Shown: in pieces, positions 29,320 to 34,934 of the stretch
Numbering within the stretch: the stretch's first letter is position 1
How the letters are laid out: the number at the start of each line of letters is the position of its first letter
Assembly: GCF_020881035.1 (NCBI RefSeq)
Contig: NZ_JAJITC010000003.1
Location: forward strand, 1 to 64,000
Direction: 5' to 3'
DNA from: Paraburkholderia translucens
Lineage (GTDB): Bacteria > Pseudomonadota > Gammaproteobacteria > Burkholderiales > Burkholderiaceae
DNA: 64,000 bases
Position numbers and translations under genes: made by a program
The notes under the pieces: generated by a model
Told to the model about the DNA's origin: nothing
What the model saw: the letters and a program-made list of their open reading frames with translations, nothing else
The model's database searches: none

Positions 29320-31338
29320 ATGAAGCACACGCATCGGCTGATCCGCTCGTACACGCTTTATACGCTCGGCTTCCTGCTGTTCGTCTTCGTGATGTGGCGC
29401 ATCGAGCGCCGCACCGGTCCGGGCGTATGGATCGGCTATGTGTTCCTGTTCGTCCCAATCGCGGTGTATGCGGTGATCGGTGTCCTGTCGCGCACGTCGG
29501 ATCTGGTCGAATACTACGTGGCGGGGCGGCGCGTGCCGTCGGCGTTCAACGGTATGGCGACCGCGGCCGACTGGCTGTCGGCCGCGTCGTTCATCGGTCT
29601 TGCCGGCTCGATCTACGCGACCGGCTACGATGGCCTCGCGTACGTGATGGGCTGGACCGGCGGCTACTGCCTCGTCGCGTTCCTGCTTGCGCCGTATGTG
29701 CGCAAGCTCGCGCGCTACACGATTCCCGATTTTCTCGGCACGCGCTATTCGAGCCACGCGGTGCGCGGGCTCGCGGCGCTCGCCGCGATCCTGTGCTCGT
29801 TCGTGTATCTGGTCGCGCAGATTCAGGGGGTCGGGCTGATCGCGACGCGCTTCATTGGCGTCGATTTCGCGGTCGGCATTTTCTGCGGGCTCGCGGGCAT
29901 TCTGGTGTGCTCGTTTCTCGGGGGCATGCGCGCGGTGACGTGGACCCAGGTCGCGCAGTACATCATCCTGATCCTGGCGATGCTGATACCCGTGTCGATG
30001 ATCGCCCACAAAGACGGCCTCGGTTGGGTGCCGCAATTCAGTTATGGACGTTTGATGGAGCGCATGGAAGGGCTCGAGAAACAGGTGCGCGACGCGCCGC
30101 TCGAACAGCGCGTGCGCGACGACTATCGACGCCGTGCCGCGCTGATGCAGATGCGCCTCGATACGCTGCCGCAATCGTACGTCGACGAGAAGCAGCGGCT
30201 CACGCTTGAGGTCAGCGATCTGCGCCGCCATAACGGTCCGTTGCGCGAGATCAAGGAGCGCGAGCGCGCGCTCGAACAGTTTCCGCGCGATGCCGCCGCC
30301 GCGCAGATCGTCTGGAGCCAGCAGCGCGACGATATGCTGATGCGCGCGACCGCGCCGGTGCCGATGCACGAACCGTTTCCCGTTGTCGGCGATGAAGACC
30401 GCAGCACGCATGCGCGCAACTTTCTGTCCCTCCTGCTGTGTCTGTCGCTGGGCACGGCGAGCCTGCCGCATATCCTGACGCGCTACAACACGACGACCTC
30501 GGTCGCTTCGGCGCGGCGCTCGGTCGGCTGGACGCTCTTTTTCGTCGCGCTGTTTTACCTGACCGTGCCAGCGCTCGCGGTGCTGATCAAGTACGAGATG
30601 TTGACGAACGTGGTCGGTCATCACTTCGCCGATCTGCCGCAATGGCTGACGCAATGGCGCAAGGTCGAGCCGAGCCTGATCAGTCTCGCCGATACGAACG
30701 GTGACGGCATCGTGCGCTGGAGCGAGATCCAGATGCAGCCCGATATGGTCGTGCTCGCGGCGCCCGAGATCGCGGGGCTGCCGTACGTGATGTCGGGCTT
30801 GATCGCGGCGGGGGCGTTGGCGGCGGCGCTATCGACCGCGGATGGTCTGCTGCTGACGATTGCGAACGCGTTGTCGCATGACGTGTACTACCACATGGTC
30901 GATCCGAACGCGTCGAGCCAGCGGCGCGTGACGATCTCGAAGATTCTGCTGCTGGGTGTGGCGCTGTTCGCATCGTACGTGGCGTCGCTCAATACCGGGA
31001 ACATTCTGTTTCTGGTCGGGGCGGCGTTTTCGCTGGCGGCGTCGAGTCTGTTTCCCGCGCTCGTGCTCGCCGTGTTCTGGAAACGCACGACGCGGCTAGG
31101 CGCGGTGGCGGGGATGGTCGCAGGGCTCGTCGTGTGCATCTACTACATCGTGTCGACGTATCCGTTCTTCACGCAGATGACGGGTTTCACGGGTGCGCGC
31201 TGGTTCGGCATCGAGCCGATCAGCTCGGGCGTGTTCGGCGTGCCGGCCGGGTTTCTCGTGGCGATCGGGGTGAGTCTGATCGATCGCAAGGCGGACGCTT
31301 ATACGATCGCGCTGGTCGACTATATCCGGCATCCGTAG
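29320..31338 (+). CDS. Sodium:solute symporter, VC_2705/ActP-like family, with an EF-hand-type loop
   Basis: The 672-residue SSS transporter is longer than ActP (about 550). The TM core is clear (residues 10-60, 75-230, 365-430 and 490-660; VAGRRVPSAFNGMATAADWLSAASFIG is the signature). A charged, Arg/Glu-rich insertion of about 100 residues (243-345) predicts as coiled coil. A perfect EF-hand loop D458-T-N-G-D-G-I-V-R-W-S-E469 has ligands at 1, 3, 5, 12, with Gly at 6. It likely carries acetate or another short-chain monocarboxylate, given acsA two genes upstream; that is inferred. DUF4212 lies just upstream. Confidence 0.88.
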   Translation: MKHTHRLIRSYTLYTLGFLLFVFVMWRIERRTGPGVWIGYVFLFVPIAVYAVIGVLSRTSDLVEYYVAGRRVPSAFNGMATAADWLSAASFIGLAGSIYATGYDGLAYVMGWTGGYCLVAFLLAPYVRKLARYTIPDFLGTRYSSHAVRGLAALAAILCSFVYLVAQIQGVGLIATRFIGVDFAVGIFCGLAGILVCSFLGGMRAVTWTQVAQYIILILAMLIPVSMIAHKDGLGWVPQFSYGRLMERMEGLEKQVRDAPLEQRVRDDYRRRAALMQMRLDTLPQSYVDEKQRLTLEVSDLRRHNGPLREIKERERALEQFPRDAAAAQIVWSQQRDDMLMRATAPVPMHEPFPVVGDEDRSTHARNFLSLLLCLSLGTASLPHILTRYNTTTSVASARRSVGWTLFFVALFYLTVPALAVLIKYEMLTNVVGHHFADLPQWLTQWRKVEPSLISLADTNGDGIVRWSEIQMQPDMVVLAAPEIAGLPYVMSGLIAAGALAAALSTADGLLLTIANALSHDVYYHMVDPNASSQRRVTISKILLLGVALFASYVASLNTGNILFLVGAAFSLAASSLFPALVLAVFWKRTTRLGAVAGMVAGLVVCIYYIVSTYPFFTQMTGFTGARWFGIEPISSGVFGVPAGFLVAIGVSLIDRKADAYTIALVDYIRHP

Positions 31339-31389
31339 GCCGTCTGCGCGCGGCGTGGGCCGAGGTGTGGCGCAAGGCGCGAAGTTTGC

Positions 31390-31395
31390 TATAAT
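31390..31395 (+). promoter_or_regulatory. -10 box of the tRNA-Ser promoter
   Basis: TATAAT lies 14 bases before the tRNA. No good -35 is visible 17 bp upstream. Confidence 0.45.
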
Positions 31396-31408
31396 TCGGC
31401 TCCCCGCC

Positions 31409-31499
31409 GGAGAGATGGATGAGTGGTTTAAGTCGCACGCCTGGAAAGCGTGTATAGGTTAATAGCCTATCGGGGGTTCGAATCCCCCTCTCTCCGCCA
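31409..31499 (+). tRNA. tRNA-Ser (anticodon GGA)
   Basis: The 91-nt sequence folds as a type II tRNA: acceptor GGAGAGA (31409-31415) pairs with TCTCTCC (31489-31495), the anticodon loop is CTGGAAA with GGA, a long variable arm follows, and GGTTCGAATCC is the T arm. CCA is encoded. The 3' end is a plausible integration site; the sequence downstream is mobile-island-like. Confidence 0.96.
31486..31497. repeat. Candidate attL: 12-bp direct repeat in the tRNA-Ser 3' end
   Basis: CCCTCTCTCCGC at the end of the tRNA recurs at 34516-34527 beside integrase remnants. This is the expected layout of a site-specific integration into a tRNA gene. The repeat is short and CT-rich, so chance is not excluded. 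Confidence 0.35.
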
Positions 31500-31511
31500 G
31501 GACGGAATACC

Positions 31512-31550
31512 AAAACCCTGTAAGTTCAATGGCTTACGGGGTTTTTGTTT
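31512..31550 (+). terminator. Terminator after tRNA-Ser
   Basis: AAAACCCTGTAAG pairs with CTTACGGGGTTTT (one G-U) around an 8-nt loop and continues into a T-rich tract. Confidence 0.85.
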
Positions 31551-31733
31551 TTTCTGGCCCATCAATTAGCCCATCATCGAGCAACGTTTCACGGCTGGGC
31601 CGGCGGTTTCTCCTGCTGGTCGCGCACCGTCGCGCGTTCGCGACACTCCGCTAGAATCCGGCTATGTCCGGTGCCCGCAAGTTGGCCTGCTGTGCAACAT
31701 CGTCATGGCTACGGCGAGCCCTCAGGAGGCAAC

Positions 31734-32153
31734 GTGAACGACCCGTATTCGTACAAGGCTATCAATCCGCTGTGGAGTCTGGTCGATCCGCTGACCGTAG
31801 AGCAGGCTGCGGCATTGATCGCTGGCTTCGATCCGAACGCGGTTGATGAGAGCGGCGAGTGGTTCAAGAATCGAGAAACCGGTTTTACTGACAGCGACGG
31901 CATTACATGGGTCCGGACTGCGTTCGAAGCGCTGGTCAACGCAATCAATGCTGGCAAGCTGAAGGCAACGATTCGCCGTTCTGCGTGGGAGCGAGGATGG
32001 GACGAAGAGCCCGAAGACAATGAGCGCTTCTCGGAAAAGGTGACGATACGCGAGGACGATGCAGCAGAAGCGTGGCACACCGATCCCGTCGTCGATGCCC
32101 CCTTCGTTGGCGAGGACATTGGCGAGTGCAATGGGATGGTTGACGTAGGGTGA
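31734..32153 (+). CDS. Island hypothetical protein with an apparently chimeric C-terminus
   Basis: The 139-residue product starts at a GTG with AGGAGG six bases upstream; the frame upstream to 31545 lacks a better start. It begins VNDPYSYKAINPLWSLVDPLTVEQAAALIAGFDPN. The PLTVEQAAALIAG segment resembles mobile-island hypothetical proteins and looks like a helical domain; I assign no function. The last 20 or so residues (from about 32085) are encoded by the antisense of an HD-domain remnant, so the gene seems to have been cut and completed by foreign sequence. It lies in DNA of lower GC than the core. Confidence 0.5.
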   Translation: MNDPYSYKAINPLWSLVDPLTVEQAAALIAGFDPNAVDESGEWFKNRETGFTDSDGITWVRTAFEALVNAINAGKLKATIRRSAWERGWDEEPEDNERFSEKVTIREDDAAEAWHTDPVVDAPFVGEDIGECNGMVDVG

Positions 32154-32228
32154 CGCATTGCTGTCCTTCCGCCGCTGGTTGCGGTGTTTTTCGGCGGCGA
32201 AGGCTATTGCCCGGATAAGGTTTTTCAT
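32079..32228 (-). pseudogene. N-terminal remnant of a RelA/SpoT-type HD hydrolase (MESH1-like)
   Basis: On the minus strand about 50 codons read MKNLIRAIAFAAEKHRNQRR, then KDSNASPYVNHPIALANVL and ANEGGIDDG. AxxFAxxKHxxQRRKD and PYVNHPI are the start of the HD domain in ppGpp hydrolases and MESH1; the catalytic H of the NHP motif is present. The similarity stops abruptly near 32079, before the downstream HDxxED motif, so it cannot be an active enzyme. It overlaps the plus-strand hypothetical gene's 3' end. Confidence 0.6.
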
Positions 32229-32469
32229 TGTAGTTCTCTCTTCGTCTTGAACACGTTCGACATCGCGTATTTGTGCCCGTTCGTGAATCGACCGCGAACG
32301 ATAGTCCTACCTTTGCGCGACTGCGAGCACTGCGTACACGCGGCGAGCATGGCTGACAATCATGATTCAAATGCGCCACGCCCCCATTGCCATGCAAATG
32401 GCGGCGCGCATGCATGGTGCGCTGTACTTCAAGCGTCACGTACACAGCGTGACCCCGGATTGGCGTCTG

Positions 32470-32662
32470 GGAACCGAATAGGCGGGCAACCGCCGACCGG
32501 CGGTTTTTTTACGCCCGCATCAAGCGCCCTTATGGTCGGGCCTTGGTGGGGGAGCGCTTGCGCTCGCCGGTTTCCTATTCGCCGGTACGCCAACCTTGCC
32601 ATGTGCCCGGCCACCGCGATTGGCGTCGGGGGCCGGGTTCCAAATTCGAATAGGAGGTGTCT
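32470..32662 (+). ncRNA. C4 antisense RNA-like element (P1/P4 phage immunity type)
   Basis: The block contains the recognisable pieces of the C4 RNA family in order: a GC hairpin with a T run (ACCGCC/GGCGGT then TTTTTTT, 32489-32512), TTATGGTCGGGCC, TGGGGGAGCGCTTGCGCTCGCCGG, CGCCGGTACGCCAACC, and GATTGGCGTCGGGGGCCGGG. C4 RNAs base-pair with an ant-operon message and keep phage antirepressor translation off in P1, P7 and P4-like elements. A small ORF with a strong SD follows directly, as expected. Family by recognised motifs, not by covariance search. Confidence 0.65.
32489..32512 (+). terminator. Hairpin with T run inside the C4-like element
   Basis: ACCGCC pairs with GGCGGT and is followed by seven T residues. 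It may terminate transcription from the left, or be part of the C4 structure. Confidence 0.5.
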
Positions 32663-32663
32663 C

Positions 32664-32930
32664 TTGCACCATATCCCCGCTCGCCCTGAGCAAACTCAAT
32701 CGCCCATTTCATCCCACAGGATCGACGCACAACGGGATGCCGCGATGCCTGACACCGCTGTTATCCGCGTCGATCAACTGTACGCGCTGGCGGGGCTGTT
32801 GAGTCTGGAAGAAGTCGCGGAGCAGTTTTCCGATCTCTCAACCGTTGCTCGGGTTTCCATTTTTGGTCTGTTCGAGGATGCGCTCGCTGACATACGCGCA
32901 GCACTGATGCAGACGGCGGCGCGTGAATAG
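32664..32930 (+). CDS. Small ORF in the Icd/Ash position after the C4-like RNA
   Basis: An 88-residue frame begins at TTG 32664 preceded by TAGGAGGT at ideal spacing. It includes an alternative ATG at 32745. The helical C-terminal part reads IRVDQLYALAGLLSLEEVAEQF and LFEDALADIRAAL. Its location immediately after a C4-type RNA matches the icd/ash genes of P1 and P4-like phages. The same frame continues upstream through the C4 block with GGFFTPASSALMVGP, the kind of sequence seen in proteins annotated as Ash family, so a longer product is conceivable. Function unknown. Confidence 0.5.
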   Translation: MHHIPARPEQTQSPISSHRIDAQRDAAMPDTAVIRVDQLYALAGLLSLEEVAEQFSDLSTVARVSIFGLFEDALADIRAALMQTAARE

Positions 32931-33058
32931 CCTGCTTGCGAGTGCCGCCAGCGGCTGAAAAGCCGCGAATGGCGGCGCGAGTCCTTCCCGCGATCATTCG
33001 CACTGCGGGCGCGAAAAACCGCAACGTTCTGCCGGGTGCTTTTTTCTGTTTCGTTAAG

Positions 33059-33149
33059 AGCTGCGGAGATTTTGGGCCGTCGCCCATGTACGAATGTCTG
33101 TCGCACGGTAATCATCTGACTGCTGTCAACCCCGGCAGCGACTTCAGAT
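33059..33149 (+). repeat. 91-bp perfect direct repeat, copy 1
   Basis: This block is identical to 62665-62755. It encodes a short frame MYECLSHGNHLTAVNPGSDFR closed by an in-frame stop immediately before the toxin start (TGA here, TAA in copy 2). It seems to be a conserved upstream segment of toxin cassettes. Confidence 0.9.
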
Positions 33150-33166
33150 GAACCGTCGACACACCT

Positions 33167-33907
33167 ATGTCCCTGTCCATATTTGAGATGTTCTCGGTGG
33201 AACTGTGCTGCCAGAGGCCACCGGGTGCCCGTTATGTCATCTGTAACGAATTGCACTACAAGGCGTGCCTCGGGAAGGCCGCAGACCTCGGGAAAGCCAG
33301 GGCAGAAACCCGCGAATTTCTCGGTATTGCCGACCTGAACCGCAGGCAATGGGAGAAGGACGGGAAACTGATCAGGAAGCTCATTGGCCAGAGCTGGTTG
33401 TTTTTTCACAACGTGCGAAACGGGAACCCTGACACCGATGGCTGGTGGGTCATCGTCGCGCTTCTCGAAGAGGTTCGCCGGGGCAAACTGCTTGTCATTA
33501 AAGGCCCGCGTGATAGCCTGTTTCCGTCAGCCTACAGCAGTACGCCGTTGAGGAATCTCGCGAGGTCCGCCCAGTACCATCCGGCCACCTGGCAAGCCCA
33601 GTTAGCCGCTGCGCGCGCAGCGAGGGCTGGCGATAGAGGCGCATCAACGCTGCTCGGCGACGCGCAGCCGTTCGAGTACATACCAGATACCGTAAGCGGT
33701 GATGTCCAAGAACTCGCCGCGAGCACGAACAACCCGAAGTTCGCCGCAAAGATGCTTGGATACGACCAGCATACCTTCGGCGATATCTTGCACGACTTCA
33801 AACCCGACAATGGCCTTGGCCCGGCTGATAACGTTATCTGGCACGACAACGGCGACGTCTACTTCAACGGCCGTTTCGTAGCCAACTTCCACGATTGGGC
33901 CAACTGA
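33167..33907 (+). CDS. Polymorphic toxin with variable C-terminal domain
   Basis: The 246-residue protein has three parts. Residues 1-64 are an N-terminal segment with four Cys/Pro-rich positions (VELCCQRPPG, VICNELHYKACLG). Residues 65-169 are a conserved central module that recurs almost exactly at 63145-63458. Residues 170-246 are the variable tail, with helix KFAAKMLGYDQHTFGDILHDFK and then strands DNVIWHDNGDVYFNGRFVANFHDW. Conserved module plus swapped tail plus adjacent immunity gene is the layout of a toxin. The tail's small alpha plus beta form resembles BECR-fold RNases, unverified. GC is lower than the core. Confidence 0.7.
   Translation: MSLSIFEMFSVELCCQRPPGARYVICNELHYKACLGKAADLGKARAETREFLGIADLNRRQWEKDGKLIRKLIGQSWLFFHNVRNGNPDTDGWWVIVALLEEVRRGKLLVIKGPRDSLFPSAYSSTPLRNLARSAQYHPATWQAQLAAARAARAGDRGASTLLGDAQPFEYIPDTVSGDVQELAASTNNPKFAAKMLGYDQHTFGDILHDFKPDNGLGPADNVIWHDNGDVYFNGRFVANFHDWAN
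33361..33674 (+). repeat. 314-bp direct repeat, copy 1 (toxin central module)
   Basis: The segment is nearly identical, with a small number of substitutions and no visible indel, to 63145-63458. It encodes residues 65-169 of the toxin, from GKLIRKLIGQSW to DAQPF, and ends exactly where the toxin tails become unrelated. Confidence 0.92.
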
Positions 33908-33917
33908 GAGAATCGCA

Positions 33918-34334
33918 ATGACCGACCATCAACTAGCTCACGCGACGTTTCACGTAATGGGTGACGCGGTAATCCCTCAATTCTGGACGGACTATTTCGG
34001 CGTTTCCCCGAGTTCGGCCATAACCAAGGGCGAGTCCTTTACCACACCTTCTGGCAGGGTCAGCCGGACACCCGGCCGCGTAGGGCTTTGGGCGGTCGCA
34101 AGCAAACCGTTCGTTCGCAGTAACGAACTCGAACCACATTTACGCTTTCTTATCGAACGACTCAACCTCACCCGGCCGGACTTGCGGGAAACGCTGGAGC
34201 GCGAAGGGGTAAAGGTGCGATTCTGGTGTTACTGGGACAACGAGAGCGGCGACCGCGTGCCCGATGTGCCCGACGATATTCGCACCATGATGGAAGCGAT
34301 TGGCGGGACTGTTGAGATTGATGAATATCGATAG
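33918..34334 (+). CDS. DUF4279 immunity protein
   Basis: The 138-residue product shows the DUF4279 pattern: an N-terminal ATFHVMGDAVIPQFWTDYFGVSPSSAITKG, the GLWAVASKP strand, and ELEPHLRFLIERL. DUF4279 proteins are repeatedly encoded next to polymorphic toxins and are regarded as immunity proteins. It starts 10 bp after the toxin stop, with GAGAATCGCAATG as a modest ribosome binding site. It is assumed to bind and neutralise the tail of the preceding toxin. Confidence 0.72.
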   Translation: MTDHQLAHATFHVMGDAVIPQFWTDYFGVSPSSAITKGESFTTPSGRVSRTPGRVGLWAVASKPFVRSNELEPHLRFLIERLNLTRPDLRETLEREGVKVRFWCYWDNESGDRVPDVPDDIRTMMEAIGGTVEIDEYR

Positions 34335-34355
34335 AACCTAGCTCGAACGCAAACG

Positions 34356-34381
34356 CCAACCCTCGCGAGTCGGCTTTTTTG
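34356..34381 (+). terminator. Weak terminator after the immunity gene
   Basis: A GCC...GGC hairpin with an inner CTCGCGAG palindrome is followed by six T residues. The stem is imperfect. Confidence 0.4.
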
Positions 34382-34441
34382 TGCGGGCTTGTAAGGCACA
34401 GCGTGAGTGTTATGGGCCGCGCCTCTGAATCAATCCGCTAT

Positions 34442-34513
34442 GCCGCAAACATGCACGGCCCACGCTTCCATCATCGGGCGGCGTTGTTCCAGCAGGTCGG
34501 TGCGGTGATATGC
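34442..34513 (-). pseudogene. C-terminal remnant of a tyrosine integrase (phage type)
   Basis: On the minus strand about 24 codons read AYHRTDLLEQRRPMMEAWA and then VHVCG. The Y-x-R-x-D-L-L-E-x-R-R-x-x-M-x-x-W pattern is the tail of P4-type phage integrases with the catalytic Tyr. The rest of the gene is absent. It sits next to the candidate att repeat. Confidence 0.65.
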
Positions 34514-34515
34514 CG

Positions 34516-34527
34516 CCCTCTCTCCGC
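34516..34527. repeat. Candidate attR: copy of the tRNA-Ser 3' 12-mer
   Basis: CCCTCTCTCCGC repeats 31486-31497. It lies 3 bp beyond the integrase remnant and 3.0 kb from the tRNA. Confidence 0.35.
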
Positions 34528-34602
34528 TAGCCTTCCCATGAGGCCTTCCAGCCGACGCAGCCCCCGATCTGTGCCATAGAACCGGGGGTGTGCCAGAGAT
34601 TT

Positions 34603-34740
34603 TCATCGAAGCGGCTTCACGCGCTCCGGTTTTCTGCGGTAAATCCTTTTCGTTACCTTTCCGTCCGCATGGGCAAGAAGCGCTCGCGCGTGCTCGAGCG
34701 TCTCTGCATCGCTGGCGCATTTCGCCCGCAGATCGTGCTC
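34603..34740 (-). pseudogene. C-terminal remnant of a second tyrosine integrase
   Basis: About 45 codons read EHDLRAKCASDAETLEHARA, then LLAHADGKVTKRIYRRK and PERVKPLR with a stop. Catalytic residues of the core-binding domain are visible: Arg in HDLRAK, His in LAHAD and Tyr in RIYRRK. Upstream of about 34740 the frame loses similarity, so the gene is truncated. It is a different integrase from the one at 34442-34513. Confidence 0.7.
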
Positions 34741-34934
34741 GCTGACGTGATGCTGCGGCGCTGGAGATCGAAGCGGGCTGCTCACTCAAAGGGCGAGCGA
34801 CATCACCGCATTGCTGCCACATGACTGGCAGCCTCTTACCGCTGTCGCCTGACTCACCGTTCGTCAAGGCGGGTTCACCGTGCCCCTTACTGCCAAAGTC
34901 GCCCCGGTCTGCAGGGTCTTCGAGGTGTCTTGAG

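Noticed and set aside
29104-30654. Minus-strand frame inside the symporter gene
   Set aside because: Arg/His-rich antisense shadow of the recognised symporter.
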